Source: Pseudomonas mandelii
GTDB taxonomy: Bacteria > Pseudomonadota > Gammaproteobacteria > Pseudomonadales > Pseudomonadaceae
Length of the DNA: 64,000 nucleotides
Assembly: GCF_006438925.1 (NCBI RefSeq)
Contig: NZ_RCZA01000004.1
Span: 186,001 to 250,000 of the forward strand
Direction of reading: 5' to 3'
Made by a program: the position numbers and the translations under genes. Below the pieces are notes generated by a model. That model did not search any database and was not told the origin of the DNA. It saw only the letters and a list, made by a program, of their open reading frames with translations. Of the stretch, positions 9,773 to 18,302 are shown in pieces (position 1 is the stretch's first letter; each line of letters begins with the position of its first letter).

Positions 9773-11314
9773 ATGAATGGTGCGCAACTGATAGTGAATG
9801 CGGCAGCGGCAAGCGGTATCGAATACTGCTTCGCCAACCCCGGAACCACCGAAATTCCATTGGTGGCGGCCATGGCCAGCGCACCTGCACTGAAGCCGGT
9901 GTTGTCGTTGTTCGAAGGGGTGTGCACGGGGGCGGCGGATGGGTATGGCCGGATTGCCGGCAAGCCGGCGATGACCCTGACGCACCTGGGCCCCGGGTTT
10001 GCCAATGGCATCGCCAACCTGCACAACGCGCGTCGTGCCAATACCCCCATCGTCAACGTGATCGGCGATCACGCGTCATGGCATGTCAACTACGATCCGC
10101 CGCTGGCCAGTGACATCCAGGCCTTGGCCGGGACTGTCTCCGGTTGGGTGCGCACCTCGCGCACGGCGTCGGGTATCGGCGAAGATTTGCAGGAAGCGGT
10201 GCGGGCGGCCTGGCAGGCCAAAGGGCAGATCGCCAGCCTGATTTTGCCCATGGACCTGCAAGCCAGCGCGGTGACGCACAACGGTGTGTTCGCCCCGATG
10301 CGGGCGCCGGTTCGCCGGTTTGCCGGTGACCGGGTCGAGACGGTGGCGCAGGCCCTGCGTGACGGGCAGCGCCTGGTGTTTATTGTCGGGGATGAGGGGT
10401 TGTCGGTTGCGGGTCTGGAAGCAGCGGGGCGCCTGGCCCAACTGCCTGGCGTGCGCATGTTTGCCGAGACCTTTCCCCGGCTCAGCTACCGTGGCGGTGG
10501 TTTGCCGGATCTGGATCGCCTGCCGTATTTCCCGGAAGTGGCCATTGAAATCCTCGAGCAGTACGACCAGGTCGTGTGTGCCGGGGTGCCGGAGCCCATC
10601 AGTTATTTCGGCTACGAAGGCATCCCGTCGCGCCTCGCCGAGCGTGAGCGTCTGCTGACGTTGGCCGATGTCGGTGACGATGTAGCCGGCGCGCTGACGG
10701 CGCTGGCCGATGCCCTCAATGCACCGGCTTACGTGCCGACACCGATGGGCATCGAACTGCCGCCGGGTCATGCCGAGCTCACACCTCAGTCCATCGGCCA
10801 GGTGTTGGCCGCATCGCTGCCGGACGACAGCATTGTCTCCGTGGAAGGCGGCACCTGCGGCTATCCATTTTTCACCGCTTCCGCTGGCGCCGCGCGGCAC
10901 CGAGTGTTGACCAATACCGGTGGCGCGATCGGCCAGGGCATTCCGGTGGGGTTCGGCGCCGCCTTGGCGGAGCGGGGCAATCGCGTGTTCTGCCTGCAAT
11001 CCGACGGCAGTGCCCAGTACACCATTCAAACCCTGTGGAGTATCGCCCGCGAGCAGTTACCGGTCGTAATCCTGATTGCCGCCAACCATCGCTACGCCAT
11101 TTTGCAGAACGAACTGCGCCGCTTCGGCGTGACCGAAATGGGCCCGGAAGCGCTGCGCCTGACGGTGCTCGATAGCCCGCGGATTGACTGGAAGGCGCTG
11201 GCCAAGGGCTACGGCGTGCCGGCCTGCACGGTGCAAACCAATGCCGAACTGCAACGGGCGCTGGCCAATGCCAATGCCGACGGTGGTCCTTGCCTGATCG
11301 AAATGGCGCTGTGA
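9773..11314 (+). CDS. Thiamine diphosphate-dependent enzyme (acetolactate synthase/benzoylformate decarboxylase-like)
   Basis: This 513-residue enzyme starts at the ATG at 9773 after AGAGGG. The N-terminal pyrimidine-binding domain has the Glu of SLFEGVCTGAADGYGR (about 47). The C-terminal ThDP/Mg motif is present in divergent form, SDGSAQYTIQ followed about 25 residues later by AANHRYAI. The family decarboxylates 2-oxo acids or ligates the product to another carbonyl. An aldehyde dehydrogenase gene follows 11 bases after its stop, which argues for a decarboxylase releasing an aldehyde, as in mandelate catabolism (MdlC), but the substrate is not established. First gene of an eight-gene operon. 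Confidence 0.85.
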   Translation: MNGAQLIVNAAAASGIEYCFANPGTTEIPLVAAMASAPALKPVLSLFEGVCTGAADGYGRIAGKPAMTLTHLGPGFANGIANLHNARRANTPIVNVIGDHASWHVNYDPPLASDIQALAGTVSGWVRTSRTASGIGEDLQEAVRAAWQAKGQIASLILPMDLQASAVTHNGVFAPMRAPVRRFAGDRVETVAQALRDGQRLVFIVGDEGLSVAGLEAAGRLAQLPGVRMFAETFPRLSYRGGGLPDLDRLPYFPEVAIEILEQYDQVVCAGVPEPISYFGYEGIPSRLAERERLLTLADVGDDVAGALTALADALNAPAYVPTPMGIELPPGHAELTPQSIGQVLAASLPDDSIVSVEGGTCGYPFFTASAGAARHRVLTNTGGAIGQGIPVGFGAALAERGNRVFCLQSDGSAQYTIQTLWSIAREQLPVVILIAANHRYAILQNELRRFGVTEMGPEALRLTVLDSPRIDWKALAKGYGVPACTVQTNAELQRALANANADGGPCLIEMAL

Positions 11315-11325
11315 AGGAGTCGATG

Positions 11326-12816
11326 ATGAAACAGTTCGAAGTACTACCTGCTGTGCAACATTTTCTGTCCCAGCCTGGCCGCCTGTTTATCGGTGGCAGT
11401 TGGCAGGACGCCGCCGCTGGCCGGCGGTTTGCCGTGGAAAACCCGGCGACTGAAGAAACCCTGACGGAAGTGGCCCAAGGCGACGCGCGTGACGTAGATG
11501 CGGCCGTTGCGGCAGCCCGCACAGCGTTCACCGGCGCCTGGGCGCTGCAGTCGCCCGCCCAGCGAGGTCTGCTGCTGTTTCGACTGGCGGACCTGCTGGA
11601 TCAGCACCGCGAGGAGCTGGCGCAGTTGATCACGCTGGAGAACGGCAAACCCATCTCAGCCGCTCGAGGCGAAGCGGCCAGCGCGGCGACCATCATTCGC
11701 TACTTCGCCGGCTGGCCGACCAAGATCGAAGGCAGCACGCTGCCCGTATCGCCGGCCAGCGGTGCGCCCATGCTCAACTACACCTTGCGTGAGCCGGTGG
11801 GCGTGTGCGCGCTGATCGTGCCGTGGAACTTCCCGTTGAACATGTGCGTGTGGAAGCTTGGCCCAGCGCTGGCGACAGGCTGTGTCGCGGTGCTCAAGCC
11901 TGCCGAGCAAACGCCGCTGGTCGCGATTCGACTGGTGCAGTTGATCGAGGCCGCCGGGTTTCCAGCGGGGGTGGTCAACCTGATCACCGGTCTTGGCGCG
12001 GAAACGGGCGGACCGCTGGCGCAGCATCCCGACGTGGACAAGATCGCCTTCACCGGCTCGACCCATGTCGGCCGGCTGATCGCTCAGGCGGCCACCAGCA
12101 ACATGAAAAAGGTCTCGCTGGAGCTGGGCGGCAAGTCGCCGAACATCATCTTGCCGGACGCCGATATCGTGCGCGCCGCCAAAGGCGCGGCCGATGGCAT
12201 CTTCTACAACCAGGGCCAGGTGTGCACGGCTGCCTCGCGGTTATACGTGCATGCCAGCGTGCTTGATCAGGTGTTGGAAGAACTTGAGCGGCATGCCACC
12301 GCACACGTGCTCGGTAATGGTTTGGACCCGGCCACCAGCATGGGCCCACTCGTGTCGGGCCGCCAATTGAGCACGGTCAAAGGCTACCTGCAACGAGGCC
12401 AGGAGGAGGGCGCCGAACTGATCTGCGGTGGCGGCCGTCCCGACCACCTGGAACGCGGCCACTTCATTGCGCCCAGCGTGTTCCTTGATCGCGCTGAGCG
12501 TGCCTGTGTCGCCCGCGAAGAGATCTTCGGTCCGGTGCTGACCGTCATGAGCTGGACCGAAATCGACGACCTGGTGCTGCGCGCCAACGATTCGCCCTAT
12601 GGCCTCGCGGCGGGTCTTTGGACCCGCGACCTGCGCTCGGCGCATCGCGTGGCGGCGCAGCTCAAGGCGGGCTCGGTCTGGATCAACTGCTGGAATGTGG
12701 TCGACGCGGCTTCGCCGTTCGGCGGGTACAAGCAATCCGGCTGGGGCCGGGAAATGGGTAAAAACGTGATCGATGCCTACACCGAGACCAAGAGCGTCTT
12801 CGTCGATCTGGCCTGA
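11326..12816 (+). CDS. Aldehyde dehydrogenase (ALDH superfamily)
   Basis: The product has 496 residues. Two tandem ATGs occur; 11326 is preferred because it gives a 6-base spacing from AAGGAG. It shows IVPWNFPLN, general-base Glu266 in SLELGGKSPN and nucleophile Cys300 in NQGQVCTAASR. The overall type resembles betaine/phenylacetaldehyde dehydrogenases. Being directly downstream of a ThDP decarboxylase-like gene, it probably oxidises the aldehyde that enzyme releases to a carboxylic acid, in the cytoplasm with NAD+. Confidence 0.9.
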   Translation: MKQFEVLPAVQHFLSQPGRLFIGGSWQDAAAGRRFAVENPATEETLTEVAQGDARDVDAAVAAARTAFTGAWALQSPAQRGLLLFRLADLLDQHREELAQLITLENGKPISAARGEAASAATIIRYFAGWPTKIEGSTLPVSPASGAPMLNYTLREPVGVCALIVPWNFPLNMCVWKLGPALATGCVAVLKPAEQTPLVAIRLVQLIEAAGFPAGVVNLITGLGAETGGPLAQHPDVDKIAFTGSTHVGRLIAQAATSNMKKVSLELGGKSPNIILPDADIVRAAKGAADGIFYNQGQVCTAASRLYVHASVLDQVLEELERHATAHVLGNGLDPATSMGPLVSGRQLSTVKGYLQRGQEEGAELICGGGRPDHLERGHFIAPSVFLDRAERACVAREEIFGPVLTVMSWTEIDDLVLRANDSPYGLAAGLWTRDLRSAHRVAAQLKAGSVWINCWNVVDAASPFGGYKQSGWGREMGKNVIDAYTETKSVFVDLA

Positions 12817-12842
12817 TTCGAATAATCAAAAGAGGAAATGCT

Positions 12843-13637
12843 ATGGATCTGGAATTGAAAGGCCGCGTGGCCATCGTCACCGGCGGCGGTATGGGTATCG
12901 GCAAGGAAGTCGCACGTTTTCTGTCCGAAGAGGGCTGCAAGGTGGTGATCTGCGCACGCCGCATGGAGTTTCTCCAACAGGCTGCCGAAGAGATCACGGC
13001 TCAGACTGGCAACGAAGTATTGCCGCTGTACTGTGACACCAATCAGATGTCGGCCGTGTCTGACATGGTCGAAGCTGCGCACAAACACTTCGGCCGCATC
13101 GACATCCTGGTCAACGGTGCAGCAGCGCCGTCCGGAGTGGTGCGCAATGACATCGAACATGCCGGCGACGATGAGTTGCTGTCGGATCTCAACACCAAGG
13201 TGATCGGCTACTTCCGTTGCGCCAAGGCTGTGACTCCGCACATGAAGGCCGGCGGTTTCGGTCGCATCATCAACATCGGCGGCCTCACCGGGCGCAGCAG
13301 CAAAGTCCTCTCGGGGATGCGCAACCTGGCGATCGCCCACATGACCAAAACCCTCTCCGACCAGTTGGGCCCTTCGGGCATCACGGTCAACCTGATCCAC
13401 CCTGGCGTGGTGGACACCCCGCACATCCAGGAGCTGTACGAGCGCGAAGCGATCAAGCAAGGCAAGACTGCGGAACAGGTTGAGCAGGCCTACATCGACG
13501 CGACGCCGATTCGCCGCACCCTGGCACCGATGGAAATGGGCTGGCTGATTGGTTTCCTGGCGTCGCCCAAGGCGAGTGCAGTGACCGGCGAATCCATCGG
13601 CATTGACGGTGGACTGACCCGTGGCATCTTCATCTGA
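12843..13637 (+). CDS. SDR-family protein lacking the usual catalytic Ser-Tyr-Lys
   Basis: This 264-residue Rossmann-fold protein has the NAD(P) motif TGGGMGIG (about 14-21), an NGAA in place of the common NNAG, and a normal C-terminal SDR ending (GESIGIDGG). At the active site, the usual Ser of the N-I-S-S strand is Gly (INIGGLTG, about 140-147), and the YxxxK helix reads SGMRNLAIAHMTK, so Tyr and Lys are replaced by Ser and Asn in the straightforward alignment. It may use different chemistry, bind NAD(P) only, or act as a regulatory or structural subunit. It is intact, has a GAGG-type ribosome site and lies inside the operon, so it is probably not decaying. Confidence 0.82.
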   Translation: MDLELKGRVAIVTGGGMGIGKEVARFLSEEGCKVVICARRMEFLQQAAEEITAQTGNEVLPLYCDTNQMSAVSDMVEAAHKHFGRIDILVNGAAAPSGVVRNDIEHAGDDELLSDLNTKVIGYFRCAKAVTPHMKAGGFGRIINIGGLTGRSSKVLSGMRNLAIAHMTKTLSDQLGPSGITVNLIHPGVVDTPHIQELYEREAIKQGKTAEQVEQAYIDATPIRRTLAPMEMGWLIGFLASPKASAVTGESIGIDGGLTRGIFI

Positions 13638-13649
13638 GGAGCAACAGCG

Positions 13650-14690
13650 ATGAGTAACGGCACTCTTTTAGTTGCCACCGTAGGTCAAGCGGTAATCCGT
13701 AGCGCCGACGATGGCCGTACCTGGCATCGCCTGGGCCTGGGGCAGGACCTGGAGTTCGACGCGATCACCCGATCCTTGAGTGTGCACCCCGACGAGCCTG
13801 AGGTGATCTACGCCGGTACGGACGTAGGTTTGTGTGTCAGCCGCGACACTGGCGGCCATTGGCAGCGGGTCGATTCGCCGTTCAACGGTCAGACGGTCTG
13901 GAAAGTCGCCGTCGATCCGCAGGACGCGCAACGGATTTTCGTCGGCACTGGCGCACCTTCGCGCGCCGTACTGTGGCGGACCCTGGACGGTGGTCTCAGT
14001 TGGGATCCTGCGCCGGTGGAGATTCCGGAGTTCTGCGACGGGGTCAGCCGCCCACGGCTGCTGGCTTTCGCCTATGACCCGACCGACCGCAACCAGCTAT
14101 GGTTCGGCCTTGAAGAGGGTGGGTTATTCCACTCCCGCGACGGTGGCGACAGCTGGACGCGCGTCGATGATCGGCTGCTGTGGGACTACAACTCGGATGT
14201 CCACAATATTCTGGTACTGCCCAATCACGGCCAGAAAGTCATCGTGGTGGTCTGCGTCAACGCCGTCTACCGCAGCCTGGATGAAGGGCTGACCTGGACC
14301 GGCATTATCGGTCGAGAAGTGTTCGGCCTGTATTACATGCGCGCCATGAACGCGCCGTTGGGCACGCAAAGCGACCTGTACCTGAGTATTTCCGATGGCA
14401 CGCCCGGTACCACCAGCAAGATCCTGGTGTCCCGTGATGCTGCGCTCAGCTGGGAAGTGCTGCCCCTGTCGCAACAACCCAATTCCTGCGTCTGGGCCAT
14501 TGCCTTCAACCCGAAAAATCCGCGACAGATCGTTGCGGGAACCAAGTATGGGCATTTGTTCACCTCCGAGAATGGCGGTGATGGCTGGCAGAAACAGTGG
14601 CGCGAATTCAGTGAGATCGCTGACGTGCTCTGGACCCCCGCAGTGGCGCAGATCAAGGCAGGGCATCAATCCGTGGTCAAAAAAAGCTGA
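13650..14690 (+). CDS. Asp-box (BNR/sialidase-type) beta-propeller protein
   Basis: The 346-residue protein has about seven copies of the Asp-box pattern S-x-D-x-G-x-x-W: SADDGRTW, SRDTGGHW, TLDGGLSW, SRDGGDSW, SLDEGLTW, SRDAALSW and SENGGDGW. They are spaced to form a beta-propeller of the sialidase/YCF48/WD40-YVTN kind. No signal peptide is seen, so it is probably cytoplasmic, unusual for Asp-box glycosidases. It begins 12 bases after the SDR stop with GAGGAG ahead of the ATG. Its role may be as a lactonase-like or isomerase-like enzyme or a scaffold; no catalytic assignment is possible. Confidence 0.8.
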   Translation: MSNGTLLVATVGQAVIRSADDGRTWHRLGLGQDLEFDAITRSLSVHPDEPEVIYAGTDVGLCVSRDTGGHWQRVDSPFNGQTVWKVAVDPQDAQRIFVGTGAPSRAVLWRTLDGGLSWDPAPVEIPEFCDGVSRPRLLAFAYDPTDRNQLWFGLEEGGLFHSRDGGDSWTRVDDRLLWDYNSDVHNILVLPNHGQKVIVVVCVNAVYRSLDEGLTWTGIIGREVFGLYYMRAMNAPLGTQSDLYLSISDGTPGTTSKILVSRDAALSWEVLPLSQQPNSCVWAIAFNPKNPRQIVAGTKYGHLFTSENGGDGWQKQWREFSEIADVLWTPAVAQIKAGHQSVVKKS

Positions 14691-14701
14691 GGTATCACGC
14701 G

Positions 14702-15169
14702 ATGAAAGTCGAAATCCTTCGTACTCACTTATCGCTCTCGGTAAGTGATCCTGATGTGTCGGCACGTTGGTACGGCGACATCCTGGGCATGCATGAAAGT
14801 GCCCGAGGCGAAAGCTGGGTCATGATGGCGTTTGGTACCAAACATCACGACATCGCCTTGCTTCGTGCAGAGCCCGGCGCCCATCAGGGCGGGTTGGGGT
14901 TGCAACACTATGGATTGGAAATCGCCGGGGACATGACCACCTTGCGCCAGCTCTACGGCATGTTGCTGGGCAAGGGCGTCGAGGTGGTGAAGATCACCGA
15001 TCACGAAATCGGCAATGGTGTGTATTTCAACGATCCTGACGGCAATCGCATGGAATTTTTCCTTGAGACCGAACACGACGATGCGCTCGGTAAGGCCCGG
15101 TTCAAGGCCGCTGGCGCGCCAAGCCGACATTTCAATCTGGATCCACTGGATCCACTAGACCCGCTTTGA
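14702..15169 (+). CDS. VOC-superfamily protein (glyoxalase/extradiol dioxygenase fold)
   Basis: The 155-residue single-module VOC protein carries likely metal ligands at His9 (RTHLSLSV), a mid-domain His (LGLQHYGLEI) and Glu near 118 (GNRMEFFLE). This pattern is seen in type I extradiol dioxygenases and glyoxalases. With an MhpA-like hydroxylase and an MhpD-like hydratase downstream, ring cleavage of a catechol-like intermediate is possible, but one-module VOC proteins also isomerise or epimerise. The C-terminus is a short repeat, LDPLDPLDPL, from tandem repetition of about nine bases at 15138-15165. Confidence 0.8.
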   Translation: MKVEILRTHLSLSVSDPDVSARWYGDILGMHESARGESWVMMAFGTKHHDIALLRAEPGAHQGGLGLQHYGLEIAGDMTTLRQLYGMLLGKGVEVVKITDHEIGNGVYFNDPDGNRMEFFLETEHDDALGKARFKAAGAPSRHFNLDPLDPLDPL

Positions 15170-15179
15170 GGCAATCCTG

Positions 15180-15782
15180 ATGAAAACCGCAAATTTTGCT
15201 TCGTATCACATCCGCAAGTGGTACAGCTTTGTCGAAGAAACCCTGGCCAACGAAAGCGGCCAGCTGGCCGATGGTGAGCCGCTGTTCAAATATGCGATCG
15301 CCGCCGTGATCGCCAACCCCTATGCCGGTCGCTACAGCGAGTCGCTGACAGAGCTGGTAGAACCGTCGCCGCTGCTGGGCGAAGAGTTCGGTCGTCGCAT
15401 TCAGGCGCTGGCCGGCTCGCGGGATATTGTCAGCTACGGTAAAGCTTGCATGGTGGGCAGCCAGGGCGAATACGAACACGGCAATGCGTTCCTGACCAAC
15501 CCGGCTGCCGATCCGGTGCGCCTGGCGCTGGGCGGGGGCAAATCCTGGGTGCCGTCTACCGGCAAACGGAGCGGCCCGGGTTCAACCATTGATGTGCCGT
15601 TGGCCCACAAGGACGCACTGTATGTACGCTCCCATTACGACAGCATGTCCCTGATGTTTGGCGACGGCCCTGCGCCGGATGAAGTGATCGTGATCTGGGC
15701 CTTCGCTACACGCGGGCGCTTGCATGCGCGGTTGGGCGGTCTGCAGGCGGCGGACGTCAAAGGTATTGATGGGCTGCACTGA
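15180..15782 (+). CDS. AA_synth-family protein (DUF1185-like)
   Basis: This 200-residue protein matches my memory of the family annotated as amino acid synthesis protein (Pfam AA_synth), with IANPYAGRYSESLTEL near the N-terminus, a central GKACMVGSQGEYEHGNAFL and a C-terminal VIWAFATRGRLHARLGG. The biochemical activity of the family is not established. It lies 10 bases after the VOC gene within the operon. Its presence suggests that a nitrogen-containing or lactone/amide intermediate may be handled here, which is only an inference from the family name and context. Confidence 0.75.
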   Translation: MKTANFASYHIRKWYSFVEETLANESGQLADGEPLFKYAIAAVIANPYAGRYSESLTELVEPSPLLGEEFGRRIQALAGSRDIVSYGKACMVGSQGEYEHGNAFLTNPAADPVRLALGGGKSWVPSTGKRSGPGSTIDVPLAHKDALYVRSHYDSMSLMFGDGPAPDEVIVIWAFATRGRLHARLGGLQAADVKGIDGLH

Positions 15783-15844
15783 CTTCAGGCGCATGGCTTT
15801 AGCGGCGTCGGATTAAAAACACAACAAGAAAGCGGTGAATAGCG

Positions 15845-17452
15845 ATGAAGCAGGAGAAGACCCAAGTTGTCATTGTCGGCGGCGGCCCTAACGGGATCAC
15901 TGCCGCGCACTATATGGGGATGTACGGTATCGACTGCGTCGTCCTTGAACTTGCCGACGGCGTACTGCCTTACCCGCGCGCAGTGGGCATGGATGATGAA
16001 GCACTGCGCGTGTTGCAGGGGATCGGCATTGCCGAACTCGCTGTGCGCGACATGATCTGCGATGTACCGCTGCGCTATTACAATGCTCGCGGTGTGTGTT
16101 TCGCCGAGGTCAAGCCGAGTACCGCCCATTACGGCTGGCCAATGCGCAATATTTTCATGCAGCAGTTGCTGGAAGGCACGTTGCGCGAAACCCTGGAGCA
16201 GCGTACCAGCGTTGTGTTGCGCCAAGGCCATGAAATGCTCGAACTCGAGCAGGACGGGCAGGGCGTGACATTGCAGGTGCGCGATGCTCAGAGCGAGATT
16301 TATCAACTGCGGGCTGACTATGTAATCGGCGCCGATGGCGGACGCTCTACTGTGCGTAAAAAGCTCGGTATCGAGCTGTCGGGGCTGACGCATGCGCGCA
16401 AATGGGTGGTGGTCGATACGGCCAATGACACCCTCGATGCACCCTACACCGCACTGCATGCCGACCCGGAACGGCCCTTCGTGTGCATCTATCTGCCGTA
16501 CCAGCAACGCCGCTGGGAGTTCATGCTCCTGGAGGGCGAAGATGAGGCGAAGATGTGTGACGAGAGCACCATTCGCGACTTGATCCGTGGGCATATCGGC
16601 AACGCGGTCGATCAGTTGAACATCATCCGCATCCGAGCCTATACCCACCACTCCCGGGTCGCGGTGCGGTTTGTCGAAGGGCGTGTGGCGCTGGTGGGCG
16701 ATGCCGCGCATATTTCTCCACCCTGGGCCGGGCAGGGCCTCAATTCCGGGCTGCGGGACGTGGCCAACGTGGCCTGGAAGCTGGCGGCGATCATCCAGGG
16801 CCGTGCCTCGCACTCGATCCTCGCCAGCTACGATCAGGAGCGCCGTGGGCATGCCACCGAGCTGGTGGCCCTGGCCGACAACATGGGTGCGGTACTGGGA
16901 ATGACCAACCCGCTGATGGCCGGCGTGCGCGACTGGTTGTTCCAGGCGGTGAACAGTGTCGATAACCTGCGCTCGCACCTGCTGGAGTTCAAATTCAAAC
17001 CCAAGGCCACCATCACCAAGGGCTTGGTCTATCACGAGCGTGCCGAGTTGCGCGACGACGATCTGGTCGGCCAGCTGTTTGTTCAGCCGTACATCGAAGA
17101 CGCCCAGGGCCAGCGTTGTCGCCTGGATGAGGTGCTTGGCAATTCCTATGCGGTGCTGGGTTATCGGGTGAACCCGAGCGAGCAACTCAGCGAGGAAATG
17201 GCCACTTATTGGGCGCGCTGGGACACTCGTTTTATTCAGGTCAATCGTTCGCGCAGTGGCATCGGACGTGGCCAGCCGTTGACGGCCTGGGACGCCATCA
17301 GCGTGGAGGACGTGGATAATCGCCTGGGTGAATGGTTCTCCAAGGTGCGTGACTGCATCGTAGTGGTGCGTCCGGACCGGTTTGTCGCCGCCATTACCAC
17401 ACCAGAGAGGCTTGAAGGTGTGCTGCGCAAACTGGCGGAGCAACTGTCATGA
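15845..17452 (+). CDS. FAD-dependent aromatic hydroxylase, MhpA-like
   Basis: This 535-residue flavoprotein monooxygenase has the FAD-binding GGGPNG (about 12-17), the DG motif VIGADGGRSTVRK (160-172) and the GD motif VALVGDAAHISPPWAGQG (281-298), as in group A hydroxylases. The type is that of 3-(3-hydroxyphenyl)propionate hydroxylase (MhpA, 554 residues in E. coli). It adds oxygen to a phenolic ring using NAD(P)H. Its stop overlaps the next gene by four bases (ATGA), indicating translational coupling with the hydratase-like protein. The real substrate is unknown. Confidence 0.88.
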   Translation: MKQEKTQVVIVGGGPNGITAAHYMGMYGIDCVVLELADGVLPYPRAVGMDDEALRVLQGIGIAELAVRDMICDVPLRYYNARGVCFAEVKPSTAHYGWPMRNIFMQQLLEGTLRETLEQRTSVVLRQGHEMLELEQDGQGVTLQVRDAQSEIYQLRADYVIGADGGRSTVRKKLGIELSGLTHARKWVVVDTANDTLDAPYTALHADPERPFVCIYLPYQQRRWEFMLLEGEDEAKMCDESTIRDLIRGHIGNAVDQLNIIRIRAYTHHSRVAVRFVEGRVALVGDAAHISPPWAGQGLNSGLRDVANVAWKLAAIIQGRASHSILASYDQERRGHATELVALADNMGAVLGMTNPLMAGVRDWLFQAVNSVDNLRSHLLEFKFKPKATITKGLVYHERAELRDDDLVGQLFVQPYIEDAQGQRCRLDEVLGNSYAVLGYRVNPSEQLSEEMATYWARWDTRFIQVNRSRSGIGRGQPLTAWDAISVEDVDNRLGEWFSKVRDCIVVVRPDRFVAAITTPERLEGVLRKLAEQLS

Positions 17453-18228
17453 ACAACGGCAATGCGCTACTGAACCGGCTACATCAGGCGACGCGCACGG
17501 TGCAAGCCATTGCGCCACTGGCCCCCGAGGCGATAGATCGGCTTGCGGGTTATGCGCTGCAGCGCGAAGCACTGGACCACCGCCAGGCCGCAGGCGAACG
17601 ACTGAGCGGGTGGAAGATCGCCTTCGCCGGCAGCGCCGCGCAAAAACGCTTGGGCCTTGACGAACCGGTGTATGGCGGCCTGATGGATACCATGATCGTC
17701 GAGCCGGGTACGGCGGTGGCGTTCTCGCGGTTGATCCAGCCCAAGCTGGAGATCGAATTGGCGTTTGTGCTGGGGCGTGCCCTGGCGCCGGGGGACTACC
17801 GCGACGAGGATATTCTGGCAGCCATCGGCGACGTGGCACCCGCGTTCGAGATCGCCGACTGCCGTTGGCAGGGCTGGGATTTCGGAGTGGGCGCCTTTCT
17901 TGCCGACAACGCGGCGGCGGGGCTTTATTATCTCGGATCGCGTATCCCTTTCGATCCTGTACACCACGTCAGCGTAGCGTATCGCCTGGAGTGCGACGGC
18001 GCGCGCTGCGGTAGTGGTGATACACGCGATCGGGAGGACAGCCCGCTGGCCAATCTGTGCTGGCTGATTCGGCGTCTGTTGGCCGACGGTCAACGTGTGG
18101 AGGCTGGGCAAGTCGTGCTGTCCGGGGCGTTGTTGCCGCCGATGAATATCCAGCCCGCCACGTACAGCCTGCACATGCTTGGCATGGAACTGGCTTTGGT
18201 TTTCACGGCGGACGCCGCCCCTGTGTGA
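17449..18228 (+). CDS. 2-keto-4-pentenoate hydratase/fumarylacetoacetate hydrolase-family enzyme
   Basis: The 259-residue protein resembles MhpD/HpcG-type hydratases: LSGWKIAFAGSAAQKRLGLDEPVYGGL near the N-terminus, the acidic metal-binding pattern PKLEIELAFVLG (about 98-109), and PAFEIADCRW. These enzymes add water to 2-hydroxy-dienoates from meta cleavage, using a divalent metal. Translational coupling with the hydroxylase supports a shared aromatic pathway. No matching aldolase/dehydrogenase pair is seen nearby, so the end of the pathway is either elsewhere or different. Confidence 0.86.
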   Translation: MNNGNALLNRLHQATRTVQAIAPLAPEAIDRLAGYALQREALDHRQAAGERLSGWKIAFAGSAAQKRLGLDEPVYGGLMDTMIVEPGTAVAFSRLIQPKLEIELAFVLGRALAPGDYRDEDILAAIGDVAPAFEIADCRWQGWDFGVGAFLADNAAAGLYYLGSRIPFDPVHHVSVAYRLECDGARCGSGDTRDREDSPLANLCWLIRRLLADGQRVEAGQVVLSGALLPPMNIQPATYSLHMLGMELALVFTADAAPV

Positions 18229-18302
18229 ACGATAGCTGCCGTCACGGATGACTGAGTCCCTTTCAGGCCGAAAAAAAACGGGGCCACTGAGGAACGACGA
18301 CC

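Noticed and set aside
15785..17443. Reverse-strand open frame of 552 codons
   Set aside because: It lies fully antisense to the MhpA-like gene, which has clear FAD motifs and a coupled neighbour. The antisense product is rich in His, Arg and Gln without any domain, as expected of a GC-rich shadow.
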